A program made the position numbers and the translations under genes. Shown piece after piece: positions 1 through 7,049 of a stretch of 64,000 nucleotides of DNA. The notes beneath the pieces were generated by a model. That model was given only the letters and a program-made list of their open reading frames with translations, was not told the origin of the DNA and made no database searches. The stretch lies in assembly GCF_000424065.1 (NCBI RefSeq), contig NZ_AUJE01000010.1, positions 44,636 through 108,635 of the forward strand, read 5' to 3'. Position 1 is the first letter of the stretch. Each line of letters begins with the position of its first letter. Source of the stretch: Selenomonas ruminantium subsp. ruminantium ATCC 12561. Its GTDB lineage: Bacteria; Bacillota; Negativicutes; Selenomonadales; Selenomonadaceae.

Positions 1-16
1 AAGGGAAAATGAAAAA

Positions 17-50
17 GCCCGCAAGTCTTGAAAAATAAGGGCCTGCGGGC
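17..50 (-). terminator. Intrinsic terminator of the leftward antisense transcript
   Basis: GCCCGCA at 17-23 pairs with TGCGGGC at 44-50. Read leftward, the hairpin is followed by TTTTTCATTTT, so it is a terminator for the minus strand; rightward there is no T-run. The only leftward promoter seen nearby is the one at 290-298, so it probably ends that antisense RNA. Confidence 0.6.
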
Positions 51-81
51 GAAAGTATTTATAAATTCATTTGAAAAAGTG

Positions 82-110
82 TTGACAAAAACAAGTTAAG
101 GTGATATAAT
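82..110 (+). promoter_or_regulatory. Consensus sigma-70 promoter of the 32-aa peptide gene
   Basis: TTGACA (82-87), a 17-bp spacer and TATAAT (105-110) match the consensus exactly. The -10 is preceded by TGA. A strong Shine-Dalgarno (GAGGAGGTG, 126-134) and the ATG at 141 follow within 31 bp, so the transcript has a short leader. Confidence 0.85.
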
Positions 111-140
111 TAAATCATAGAAAGAGAGGAGGTGAAGCCG

Positions 141-239
141 ATGGAGATAATAGATTACCTAGACCTAATACAAAAGGTTGTGCTGATTATCGCAAGTGTA
201 GCAACGGTCGCAAACGTAATACACAAATGGGATAAGTAA
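141..239 (+). CDS. Small hydrophobic peptide, probable type I toxin
   Basis: This is a 32-residue peptide: an acidic N-terminus (MEIIDYLDL), one hydrophobic stretch (about residues 9-26, KVVLIIASVATVANVI) and a charged end (HKWDK). The shape matches holin-like or Fst/TxpA-type membrane toxins of type I toxin-antitoxin modules. It has a perfect sigma-70 promoter and a near-ideal RBS, and an opposing extended -10 promoter at 290-298 would make an RNA antisense to its 3' end, stopping at the leftward terminator at 17-50. That layout supports the toxin reading more than the sequence, which I cannot place in a named family. It could instead be an ordinary small phage membrane peptide. Confidence 0.6.
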   Translation: MEIIDYLDLIQKVVLIIASVATVANVIHKWDK

Positions 240-289
240 CACAACCTAGAGTACAGGCAGGGGGCGAAAGCCCTCTGTCGGTCAAATCT

Positions 290-298
290 ATTATATCA
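290..298 (-). promoter_or_regulatory. Extended -10 promoter for antisense RNA
   Basis: On the minus strand the sequence reads TGATATAAT, a perfect extended -10; no good -35 is visible. A transcript would start near 283 and run leftward across the end of the 32-aa peptide gene, first through a GC-rich hairpin (about 258-280). No convincing leftward ORF follows, which fits a regulatory RNA. Confidence 0.55.
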
Positions 299-310
299 CA
301 TCGGGGAGCT

Positions 311-475
311 ATGAGAAAAGCAGATATTGGAGTAGCTTTTTGTACGATTGCCAGCGTAGCAACATTGGCAGGGAAATCTATTGTAGATTTTGACCTGTTG
401 GATTGGGGCGTACTGGGGGCATGCTCATTCATGTGGGCGGTGTTGGCGTATGCGAAATGGAGGAATAAGGCATGA
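311..475 (+). CDS. 54-aa phage membrane protein
   Basis: A 54-residue protein with two hydrophobic stretches (about 7-22 and 31-47) and a basic end (KWRNKA). The ATG follows GGGGAG. Its last codons overlap the next gene through ATGA at 472-475, so the two are translationally coupled. Residues IASVATLA resemble IASVATVA in the 32-aa peptide upstream, and the DNA is also similar there, so one may be a diverged copy of the other. I do not recognise a family. A small membrane role, for example holin-like, is only a guess. Confidence 0.55.
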   Translation: MRKADIGVAFCTIASVATLAGKSIVDFDLLDWGVLGACSFMWAVLAYAKWRNKA

Positions 476-663
476 GCGAAAATAAAAATAGCTGGGGCGG
501 CGTCCGTGAAGGAGCAGGTCGTAAGGCTACAGCGCCGGAGGGCATTCCTCGCAAACAGCACCAGCTGCGAGCATCGGACAGCGAGTGGGAGAAAATCCGA
601 CTATTCGCCAAGATTTTGAAATCTGACCCAGCACGGGCGGACCGCATGCTGAAAACAGAATAA
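472..663 (+). CDS. Small basic phage protein with GGxREGAGR motif
   Basis: A 63-residue hydrophilic protein. Near the N-terminus it has WGGVREGAGRK, a motif common in small phage proteins from DNA-metabolism and packaging regions and thought to contact nucleic acid. The remainder (ASDSEWEKIRLFAKIL) is predicted helical and resembles a ribbon-helix-helix-like tail. It overlaps the upstream gene by four bases and ends just before a clear terminator (674-697), so it closes the small-gene operon. Its role is unknown. Confidence 0.65.
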   Translation: MSENKNSWGGVREGAGRKATAPEGIPRKQHQLRASDSEWEKIRLFAKILKSDPARADRMLKTE

Positions 664-673
664 AACACGAGTG

Positions 674-697
674 GGCGGCTGAAAATGCCGCCTTTTT
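674..697 (+). terminator. Rho-independent terminator
   Basis: GGCGGC (674-679) pairs with GCCGCC (687-692) and is followed by TTTTT. It closes the small-gene unit and separates it from the late regulator gene. Confidence 0.8.
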
Positions 698-701
698 ATG
701 C

Positions 702-729
702 TTGAATGTAGGACAGTATTCGCTATAAA
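702..729 (+). promoter_or_regulatory. Candidate promoter of the late regulator
   Basis: TTGAAT (702-707), 16 bp and TATAAA (724-729) lie after the terminator and upstream of the regulator ATG at 805. The stretch 724-750 is very AT-rich and offers other possible -10 boxes. Confidence 0.4.
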
Positions 730-804
730 TGATAAAATATTATATAAATGATGTAGCCATGGAGAAAAAGCCAATATTTCAGGGACATCGGAGGAGAAAA
801 CAAA

Positions 805-1326
805 ATGGCATTATCGAAAGAAGACTTACAGCAGATTTTACAGCTTATCAAAACGGCTTCGAGAGAAGTCATCAACGAGGGGAAGAAACAGACTAAGAGT
901 TTTTATCAGGCGACAGAACGGCGCTTGCGTGCTTACCCGGAATTAAAAGCGAATATCAAGCGGTATGAGGCGGACATCAAAGATATTGCCCATGAGGATT
1001 TAGGAAGGTCAGCCGACATCGTGATATTTCAGAGTCATAGTGGGAAAGCTCCAGAGAGGGATTTGGAAGAATTGCGACAGGAAAAAATATTTAGGCTGAC
1101 CGAGTGCCTGTATCGAGACACCAAGGAAGTACAGGAAATCGAGGTAGCCTTGGATTATGTCAAAGACCAGGAATATTATAAAATAATCCCCATGATTTAT
1201 TTCGAGGGCAAGAGTCAGCGGGAGATAGAACAGCAGATGCATTGTGATAGGACAACCATCTGGAGAAACCGCAAGGCATTGATTGCGAAGATGAGCATAG
1301 TGCTTTATGGAGCAGATGCAATCTAA
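805..1326 (+). CDS. ArpU/RinA-like late transcription regulator
   Basis: A 173-residue protein. The N-terminal two thirds are charged and helical. The C-terminus (about residues 130-165: YFEGKSQREIEQQMHCDRTTIWRNRKAL) is a sigma-70 region-4-like helix-turn-helix. This matches the ArpU/RinA class of phage activators, which sit just before the terminase genes and switch on late transcription; the position here is the same. An extended -10 promoter (1380-1388) lies about 55 bp downstream of the stop and is its likely target. The start is supported by GGAGG in the leader (790-794). The exact subfamily is not certain. Confidence 0.75.
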   Translation: MALSKEDLQQILQLIKTASREVINEGKKQTKSFYQATERRLRAYPELKANIKRYEADIKDIAHEDLGRSADIVIFQSHSGKAPERDLEELRQEKIFRLTECLYRDTKEVQEIEVALDYVKDQEYYKIIPMIYFEGKSQREIEQQMHCDRTTIWRNRKALIAKMSIVLYGADAI

Positions 1327-1379
1327 AGCGGTGCGATATATCTGTGAAATAAAGATGCAACATTACTGCAAAAAAACTG

Positions 1380-1388
1380 TGATATAAT
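1380..1388 (+). promoter_or_regulatory. Probable late promoter (extended -10)
   Basis: TGATATAAT lies between the regulator and the packaging genes; the -35 region (about 1360-1365) is poor, as expected of an activator-dependent promoter. The 13-mer TGTGATATAATAG here is also present in the leftward promoter near 290. Confidence 0.5.
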
Positions 1389-1456
1389 AGTCACATGGAA
1401 AAAGTGTAGCCATTTGGCGGCATGGATTTCATCCCTGAAAGAAATAGAAGTTCGGC

Positions 1457-1488
1457 AAGAGAGCATTAGCTGAGGCTGGTTCTCTCTT
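1457..1488 (+). other. Weak hairpin after the late promoter
   Basis: AAGAGAG (1457-1463) can pair with CTCTCTT (1482-1488), followed by TTTCG. It is a weak terminator-like structure about 70 nt after the late promoter start. It could be a site where an antiterminator acts, or have no function. Confidence 0.25.
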
Positions 1489-1522
1489 TTCGTATGCGTA
1501 AAAGCAAGGTGGTGAGTGGTGG

Positions 1523-1672
1523 TTGAAGGTCTACTGTGGCAATGAGGACTGTGAGTACAACGAGAGTCAGCTGTGTGTGAAGCACGAATTATACTATGTG
1601 CGGCGACAGTGTCGGTCATTCCGTAAGTTGTCAGTCAAGCGGGCGGCGGCGCTCATGCGTTCTGCAGAGTAA
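1523..1672 (+). CDS. Small cysteine-rich phage protein
   Basis: A 49-residue ORF with a TTG start behind AAGGTGGTG. An in-frame stop at 1499-1501 rules out a longer form, and no ATG or GTG precedes. It begins KVYCGNEDCEYNESQLC and has a fourth cysteine in RRQCRSF, then a basic tail (KRAAALMRSAE). The spaced Cys residues and the pattern C-N-x-x-C-x-Y-N resemble small DUF1540-like metal-binding phage proteins. It lies between the late promoter and the terminase genes. Function is unknown. Confidence 0.55.
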   Translation: MKVYCGNEDCEYNESQLCVKHELYYVRRQCRSFRKLSVKRAAALMRSAE

Positions 1673-1699
1673 AGACATGACAGACCAGTGAAATTTTTA

Positions 1700-1745
1700 G
1701 GTTCTTTCAGCCTGGGGGCGGTCGGGCGCTCGCTCGCGGCCCGAT
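1700..1745 (+). other. GC-rich site before terminase, candidate cos
   Basis: A GC-rich block containing GGGGGCGGTCGGGCGC and an inverted repeat (TCGGGC 1722-1727, GCCCGA 1739-1744) sits in an otherwise AT-rich gap just before a Nu1-like small terminase gene. In lambda-type packaging phages the cos site is in this place. No cleavage site can be fixed from sequence alone. Confidence 0.4.
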
Positions 1746-1872
1746 AATTGTTTAGATATGTATTTTTTTTATAGCTAGCGATGTATTTATAGCTTAAATG
1801 TATGGAAACATATCATTTAACGCGGAAAATCAAATATATAAGTGAAATCACTTGTGAAAGGAGGAAAATCCC
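1746..1872. other. AT-rich gap before terminase small subunit
   Basis: The stretch holds T-runs and ATAGCT repeats (about 1771 and 1790) and ends in the terminase RBS (AAAGGAGG, 1857-1864). In lambda-type cos regions such sequence carries terminase and IHF binding sites; here this is only suggestive. Confidence 0.3.
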
Positions 1873-2415
1873 ATGAAAGTCTCGGAAGACCCACGGAAAA
1901 TTACAGTCAGTCAGGCGAATATGGCCAAGGCTATCGGCGTGACTGCAGGCCGTATCTATGGACTCATTAAGGAAGGCGTTGTGATTCGTGATGATGACGA
2001 TACGCGGGGCGGTGTTTTCCTCGTTCAGAGTGTGAAGAATTATGTTCGTATGAAGAATGGTTCTTCGTCTGGCAGTTCTGATGGGGAAGACGGGCCTGAC
2101 TATATGGCAGAAAAGGCATTGCATGAACGTACAAAGCGCGAAATCGCTGAAATCAAACTTCAGAAGATGGAACGCTCCGTCTATGACGCCAAGACTGTAG
2201 AACTGGTAATGACTGAAATGTATTCCAACCTTCGCACGCAGCTATTGGGGTTGCCTGCTAAGCTGGCCCCACAGCTGGAAGGACGAACGAAGGAAGACAT
2301 ATATACGCTCATGACAAAAGAAATAGAGGCCCAGTTGGCAGAGCTCGCTGAGTATTCCCCGGAGCTGTTTGTATCTGAGGTCGAGGAGGGTGATTCCGAT
2401 GAAGACCGCGAATGA
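1873..2415 (+). CDS. Terminase small subunit (Nu1-like)
   Basis: A 180-residue protein. The N-terminus (about 10-55: TVSQANMAKAIGVTAGRIYGLIKEGVV) is a winged helix-turn-helix of the type lambda Nu1 uses to bind cos DNA. A charged linker follows (SSSGSSDGEDG), then a helical region (EIAEIKLQKMERSVYDAKTV) as in DUF1441/Nu1-type proteins, and a C-terminal part that would contact the large subunit. The RBS is strong. The gene overlaps the start of the large subunit gene (2399) by 17 bases. In the packaging complex it recognises phage DNA while the large subunit cuts and pumps. Confidence 0.8.
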   Translation: MKVSEDPRKITVSQANMAKAIGVTAGRIYGLIKEGVVIRDDDDTRGGVFLVQSVKNYVRMKNGSSSGSSDGEDGPDYMAEKALHERTKREIAEIKLQKMERSVYDAKTVELVMTEMYSNLRTQLLGLPAKLAPQLEGRTKEDIYTLMTKEIEAQLAELAEYSPELFVSEVEEGDSDEDRE

Positions 2416-4315
2416 GTTATGGCGGTATGTAAGTCAGAAGGGCCTGAAACCTCTGCCTAAGACGGAAGTCAGTACATGGGCGGATAGTTATCGAATTTTG
2501 TCACAGGGGGCTGCAGAACCGGGACGATGGAAAACCAGTCGGGCTCCGTACCAAAAGGACATCATGGATGCCTTTACTCAGCCCGGCATTCACCGAGTAG
2601 TGGTCATGTCATCGTCACAGATAGGCAAGTCGGATATTATGAACAATGTTATCGGCAGATTTGCTCATCTTGACCCGTGTGCCATTATGATGGTGCAGCC
2701 GACGATTGATATGGCGCAGGATTATTCGAAAACTCGTATCTCTCCTATGCTGAGGGATACAAAGGTTTTGTCCCATCTCTTTTACAATGTGAAAGAGGAT
2801 GCTGTGAAACAGGGTGCCAAGACAAGGGACGGTAACAATACCATCCTGTCAAAGCTGTTCCCCGGCGGCCGTCTTATCATGTGCGGGGCCAATTCTCCGG
2901 CAGGGCTTGCATCCCGGCCAGTACGAATCCTGCTTTGTGATGAGGTTGACCGTTTCCCTGATTCTGCTGGTACTGAAGGTGACCCGGTAGACCTTGCATC
3001 CAAGCGTATGACTACGTTTTGGAACAGAGTCATGGGCCTGTTCTCGACTCCAACGAATGAGGACAGCAGTCGCATCGCCTCCGAATATCTTGCTGGTACA
3101 CAGGAGGAATGGCAGTATCAGTGTCCCAACTGTGGCGAATGGCATACCATACGCTATATCGATATCAAAACCGAATACTCTGAGCATAAGGATGCACAGG
3201 GAAGAACAACCGTAACCATCGATTCCGTGAAATGGAGTTGCCCGGATTGCGGTTTTTTATTTGACGAGAACGAGCTGAAGTCGTCTTCGCAGAAGTATGT
3301 TGCACAGAATCCTGTGGCAATAAAGAACGGAATTCGCTCTTTTTTCGTCAATGCGTTTTCTTCTCCATGGATTCCCTGGGCAGAAATCATGCGGGAATGG
3401 CTGGAGGCCAAAGGAGACCCAACAAGAGAGCAGGTAGTGGTAAATACCCGTTTTGGTGAACCTTATCGGCAAGCTGGTGCTTTTGCGGATGAGGAGGTAT
3501 TTGTTCGCAGACGCGAACAATATGGTGCAGAACTTCCCGATGGTGTTCTGATGCTGACCGCCTCCGTGGATACGCAGGACAATCGCCTTGAGTATGAAAT
3601 CTGCGGATGGGGGGCAGGAGAGGAATCATGGGGAATTGCCCGCGGCATTATTCTTGGCACTCCGGATAAACAGGAAACTTGGGATGCACTTGATGAAGTC
3701 CTTGATCGTACCTATTACTTCAAGAACGGCATGGGATTGAATATCACGCGTACATTCATTGATTCCGGCGGTCACTATACGGGCAATGTCTATCGATACT
3801 GTCAGAAGAATTGGAGCAAGCAGCGCGTACCTATCAAAGGTCAGGGTGGCCCGGGGCTTCCGCTTGTCTATAAAGTGACCAAGGCGAACAATTCCCCCGT
3901 GGCGCTTATGATTCTTGGCGTTGACGATGGCAAACAGCAGGTCATGAATCGGCTGGCCATCGAAGCTCCAGGGCCGTCGTACTTCCATTTTCCGCTTGAT
4001 GGTGATGCCGGGCTTGAATACAGAGGGTACGACCAGCTGTATTTCAAGGGCATTATTTCAGAGCATAAACGACAAGTCAAGAAAAACGGCGTACTGCATA
4101 CCGTTTGGGAGACAACGGCGGGTGTCCGTAATGAGCCGCTTGACCTTCGCGTGTATAATCTAGCAGCCATGCAATCCTGTCGTCCTGACTGGGAGCGACT
4201 GCAGATGGCAGTTAAAGGAAAAGTGACGGAGAAAAAAACCGCCCGACAATCGACAAGTGAGCCTGCAAGGAATCAGCGACCAAGACGGACGACAAAGCGA
4301 ACAAATATATGGTGA
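2399..4315 (+). CDS. Terminase large subunit (GpA-like)
   Basis: 638 residues from the ATG at 2399, chosen because GAGGAGGG lies 10 bp upstream; an ATG at 2369 is in frame but lacks an RBS. This is the lambda GpA-type ATPase-nuclease that packages DNA into proheads. A Walker A-like SSSQIGKSD lies near residue 71, Walker B LLCDEVDRF near 180, and two CxxC pairs (CPNC, CPDC) near 245-285 look like a zinc ribbon. The C-terminal half carries the nuclease domain (ASVDTQDNRLEYE and later acidic residues). The Lys/Arg-rich end (PRRTTKRTNIW) is typical for docking on the portal. Confidence 0.93.
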   Translation: MKTANELWRYVSQKGLKPLPKTEVSTWADSYRILSQGAAEPGRWKTSRAPYQKDIMDAFTQPGIHRVVVMSSSQIGKSDIMNNVIGRFAHLDPCAIMMVQPTIDMAQDYSKTRISPMLRDTKVLSHLFYNVKEDAVKQGAKTRDGNNTILSKLFPGGRLIMCGANSPAGLASRPVRILLCDEVDRFPDSAGTEGDPVDLASKRMTTFWNRVMGLFSTPTNEDSSRIASEYLAGTQEEWQYQCPNCGEWHTIRYIDIKTEYSEHKDAQGRTTVTIDSVKWSCPDCGFLFDENELKSSSQKYVAQNPVAIKNGIRSFFVNAFSSPWIPWAEIMREWLEAKGDPTREQVVVNTRFGEPYRQAGAFADEEVFVRRREQYGAELPDGVLMLTASVDTQDNRLEYEICGWGAGEESWGIARGIILGTPDKQETWDALDEVLDRTYYFKNGMGLNITRTFIDSGGHYTGNVYRYCQKNWSKQRVPIKGQGGPGLPLVYKVTKANNSPVALMILGVDDGKQQVMNRLAIEAPGPSYFHFPLDGDAGLEYRGYDQLYFKGIISEHKRQVKKNGVLHTVWETTAGVRNEPLDLRVYNLAAMQSCRPDWERLQMAVKGKVTEKKTARQSTSEPARNQRPRRTTKRTNIW

Positions 4316-4325
4316 GGTGAGATAA

Positions 4326-4553
4326 ATGGCAAATGTAATACAGAATCGACGGCTAGAGATGTATCTGGAAGCTGAGAGAGCTGTTCTATCCGGTCAGTCC
4401 TATACGATTGGCAATCGCACGCTGACCCGTGCCAGTCTCGCTGAAATCCGTAAAGCGATAGATGCGTTGATTGATGGCGGCGCTACTATTGATGGTGTGG
4501 AAGTAAGTAATACCGGCAGAAGTAAGCGAGTGTTGTTTATAGATGGGAAGTGA
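4326..4553 (+). CDS. gpW/DUF6148-like head-tail joining protein
   Basis: A 75-residue protein with the pattern LEMYLEAERAVLSGQSYTIGNRTLTRASLAEI, typical of small connector proteins encoded between terminase and portal (gpW or DUF6148 type). These sit at the neck and close the head for tail attachment. The RBS is GAGGTGAG. Its stop overlaps the portal GTG start (4550), so the two are coupled. The precise family between gpW and DUF6148 is not settled. Confidence 0.75.
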   Translation: MANVIQNRRLEMYLEAERAVLSGQSYTIGNRTLTRASLAEIRKAIDALIDGGATIDGVEVSNTGRSKRVLFIDGK

Positions 4554-6175
4554 GATGGTTGGCACGACGACGAAAAAAAATAACCGCAAAACAGAAAATG
4601 CGCATCCGTAATAGCGGATATTCCGAAGGCGGTGCGTCCCAGACAAGCAATATATTGAAAGCCTGGAATCCCATGAAGTTATCCAGTAAAAGTGATATTG
4701 ATTGGAACCTGAAAACTTTGCGGAACCGGGCGGCCGATGAGGCCATCAATACGCCAATAGGCGCAGCGGCCATCTATTCAAGTGCTACGCATGCCGTGGG
4801 AACAGGGTTGACGTTGTTCCCACGGCCGAATGCTAAACTGCTGGGGCTGTCTCCCGAGAAGGCGAAGGAGTGGACCCGCAAAGCGCGGGCGGAATTCCAA
4901 TTATGGGCGGGGTCGAAGGATTGCGACATATATCGCCGCAACAACTTTTACGACCTTCAGCATATCGCGTATCTGTCCTATCTGACAGATGGCGATGCCT
5001 TCGCGTTATTTCGCCGTAAGATGCCTACGCAGATGGCACCGTATTCTTTGCGGCTGCAGTTATTAGAGGCGAATCGGGTGAGTAACCCGCTTGACTCGGG
5101 GCTGACGAATTACACCAGCGTCGAAATGAATGCGCCAACGCCGGGCCATCGAATTATATCCGGCGTTGAAGTTGACGCAGATGGTACCATAGACGGCTAC
5201 TGGGTGTCAAATAAGGTGCCGTATGATTACAACGATATCGACGGTGTAACGCAGTGGATTAAGGTCAAAGCGTCCGGTGAGATTACAGGGATGCCTAACA
5301 TTCTGCAGATTTGCCATGACACCCGCGCCGATCAATATCGCGGCGTACCTTACCTTGCGCCGGTAATTGAGACACTGAAACAAACTTCACGCTATACAAC
5401 GGCAGAACTGGCTAGCGCTATCGTGAAGTCATTCTTTTCGTTGTTCTTTACCGAGACGCCCTCTGGCAGTACGTTGAATGATGTGCTGGGAAATTCGTTT
5501 GAGAATGCCCCCGGCGCTCCTGTGGTGGATGTTGGCGATTATGCGCTGGGTCCCGGCACATTGAATGCCTTGCCTAGTGGTGTGGACGTGAAAAGTGTGG
5601 ATGCCAGCAACGCGCAGTCAACCTTTGGGATTTTCATGGAGGCCCTGCTGAAACAGGTGGGCGCGGCATTAGGTCAGCCCTATGAAGTGTTGATGAAATC
5701 GTTCACCAGTTCCTACAGTGCATCGCGGGCGGCCCTGCTGCAGGCTTGGGATGAGTACAAGCAACGGCGGATATGGTTCGCCCGAGATTTCTGCCAGCCG
5801 GTATACGAAGTATGGCTCGCGGAAGCAGTAGCGCTGGGGCGAATTGACGCTCCCGGATTCTTTGATGACCCTGTTATCCGAAAAGCATGGTGCAATGCGG
5901 AATGGTTCGGCCCGACCATGAGTATCCTTGACCCGGTGAAGGATGTAAAAGGTTCCCATTTGAGAGTACAGTATGGGTTGTCTACTCGTGAACGTGAGGC
6001 GGCCGAAATGACCGGCTCCGATTATGAGGAGAACATAGAACAGTTAGCTTACGAGCAGTCGCTTATGTCTGCCGCGGGGATAACTGATAATGGCGCCGCG
6101 TCAGCGATACCTACGGAAGGAGGTGATAATGATGAAGAAGTTCTGGCAAATAAAGAACGAGGCCGAAGCGGATAA
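4550..6175 (+). CDS. Portal protein (lambda gpB type)
   Basis: A 541-residue portal of the lambda family. The dodecameric ring forms at one capsid vertex, and DNA enters and leaves through it. Recognisable parts are the basic N-terminus, the early motif TPIGAAAIYSSATHAVGTGL, and the central helical wing and stem (YTTAELASAIVKSFFSLFFTE), followed by SYSASRAALLQAWDEYKQRR. The GTG start overlaps the upstream stop; a TTG nine bases later (4559) is the alternative. The C-terminus overlaps the protease start by about 45 bases. Confidence 0.9.
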   Translation: MRWLARRRKKITAKQKMRIRNSGYSEGGASQTSNILKAWNPMKLSSKSDIDWNLKTLRNRAADEAINTPIGAAAIYSSATHAVGTGLTLFPRPNAKLLGLSPEKAKEWTRKARAEFQLWAGSKDCDIYRRNNFYDLQHIAYLSYLTDGDAFALFRRKMPTQMAPYSLRLQLLEANRVSNPLDSGLTNYTSVEMNAPTPGHRIISGVEVDADGTIDGYWVSNKVPYDYNDIDGVTQWIKVKASGEITGMPNILQICHDTRADQYRGVPYLAPVIETLKQTSRYTTAELASAIVKSFFSLFFTETPSGSTLNDVLGNSFENAPGAPVVDVGDYALGPGTLNALPSGVDVKSVDASNAQSTFGIFMEALLKQVGAALGQPYEVLMKSFTSSYSASRAALLQAWDEYKQRRIWFARDFCQPVYEVWLAEAVALGRIDAPGFFDDPVIRKAWCNAEWFGPTMSILDPVKDVKGSHLRVQYGLSTREREAAEMTGSDYEENIEQLAYEQSLMSAAGITDNGAASAIPTEGGDNDEEVLANKERGRSG

Positions 6176-6920
6176 TGCAGAAATGTTTATCTATGGGGAA
6201 ATCGCGGATACGACTTGGTGGGGCGATGAAGTCACTCCCAAGCAGTTCGCCGATGACCTGAAAGCCTTGAATGGTAAGGACCTTACTGTACGAGTTAATA
6301 GCCCGGGCGGGGATGTATTCGCCGCGCAAGCTATCTATAATCAGTTAAAGTCTTACGCTGGACATGTCACGATGCGTATTGATGGCCTGGCGGCCAGTGC
6401 TGCCACCATTATCACTTGTGCAGGTGATACGGTCATAATGCCTGACAATGCCCTTTTTATGATTCACAATCCAAAAGGGGCGATGTGTGGTTACTACGGT
6501 GCCAAAGACCTAAGCGATTATGCGAAACAGCTCGACACGGTACGACAGACTATCGTCAACGTCTATAAAAAGCGTTGCGCGAATCTGTCCGACACGCAAA
6601 TCAAGCATAAGATGGACGATGAAACGTGGATGACGGCTCAGGAAGCCCTCGATTATGGTTTTGTTGACCAGCTTGATTCGGATACCGAAATCGTAAACAG
6701 CCTGAAAGATGGCATGCTGATTATGAACTCAGTATCCTGCGATTTGTCCCGATTCAAACGGGGGAAAGAAGTAGCGGCAATTATGAACAGAATTTCTGGT
6801 CATAAGGGCAAAAAAAGCCCTCAAAGTGCCGAAAATGGTAACCTAAAATCCCGGAGATTTTTTACCCTACGCCAAGAACTCAATAATACCAAGGCTTCAC
6901 GGCGTTTTTCTGTAGGGTAA
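6129..6920 (+). CDS. ClpP-type prohead protease, 3' end interrupted
   Basis: 263 residues from the ATG at 6129, chosen for the GGAGGTG 4 bp upstream. This is the Clp-fold serine protease that matures the prohead. The fold motifs NSPGGDVFAAQAIYNQL (58-73), nucleophile Ser90 in GLAASAAT and His113 in FMIHNPKG are present. From residue 238 the reading frame runs into a 185-bp element with inverted ends (6841-7025) and stops there at 6920. Removing the element and one GGTA copy joins this frame without a break to the scaffold ORF, so the ancestral gene was probably one protease-scaffold protein. The last 26 residues are element-encoded and AT-driven. Confidence 0.9.
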   Translation: MMKKFWQIKNEAEADNAEMFIYGEIADTTWWGDEVTPKQFADDLKALNGKDLTVRVNSPGGDVFAAQAIYNQLKSYAGHVTMRIDGLAASAATIITCAGDTVIMPDNALFMIHNPKGAMCGYYGAKDLSDYAKQLDTVRQTIVNVYKKRCANLSDTQIKHKMDDETWMTAQEALDYGFVDQLDSDTEIVNSLKDGMLIMNSVSCDLSRFKRGKEVAAIMNRISGHKGKKSPQSAENGNLKSRRFFTLRQELNNTKASRRFSVG

Positions 6921-7025
6921 TAAAACTTAACCTACAAAGCCCTAAAATCGTACTTGAAATACTGTAACCCCTTATAAATACTAGGTTTAAGAATTGTAGG
7001 TTAAATTTTGAGCGGGATTTTAGGT
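6841..7025. mobile_element. 185-bp MITE-like element inside the protease/scaffold gene
   Basis: Perfect 13-bp inverted ends (ACCTAAAATCCCG at 6841-6853, CGGGATTTTAGGT at 7013-7025) are flanked by a direct repeat GGTA (6837-6840 and 7026-7029). Two inner inverted pairs are present: TTACCCTAC 6862-6870 with GTAGGGTAA 6912-6920, and TTAACCTACA 6927-6936 with TGTAGGTTAA 6995-7004. It has no transposase gene. Element plus one GGTA is 189 bp, and excision restores an open frame. A MITE-like non-autonomous insertion is the simplest reading; a structured RNA element is possible. Confidence 0.7.
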
Positions 7026-7049
7026 GGTAAAGAAAGTGAGGAAAATCCT

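Larger units (their letters stand above)
8..283 (-). ncRNA. Putative antisense antitoxin RNA
   Basis: This RNA is inferred from the promoter at 290-298 and the terminator at 17-50, both leftward, giving about 275 nt antisense to the whole 32-aa peptide message. An RNA of this kind would pair with the toxin mRNA and block translation or trigger decay, as in TxpA/RatA-type systems. The ends are predictions; a shorter RNA overlapping only the 3' end of the peptide gene is equally possible. Confidence 0.4.

Noticed and set aside
187..561. Leftward 124-aa ORF at the phage start
   Set aside because: It mirrors three real genes on the plus strand, has no RBS and covers the antisense promoter.
6804..6820. 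Slippage site A7 between AGGGC and GCCCT in the protease gene
   Set aside because: Either shifted frame ends soon and no conserved product is gained.
6841..7025. A group I or II intron, or an intein, in the protease/scaffold gene
   Set aside because: 185 bp is far too short for either, no intron core or splice motifs are seen, and the direct repeats and inverted ends fit an insertion better.
6837..7028. Ribosome bypassing with matching GGT take-off and landing codons
   Set aside because: The matching codons follow from the GGTA repeat, no stop follows the take-off codon, and the gap is longer than the known T4 gene 60 case.
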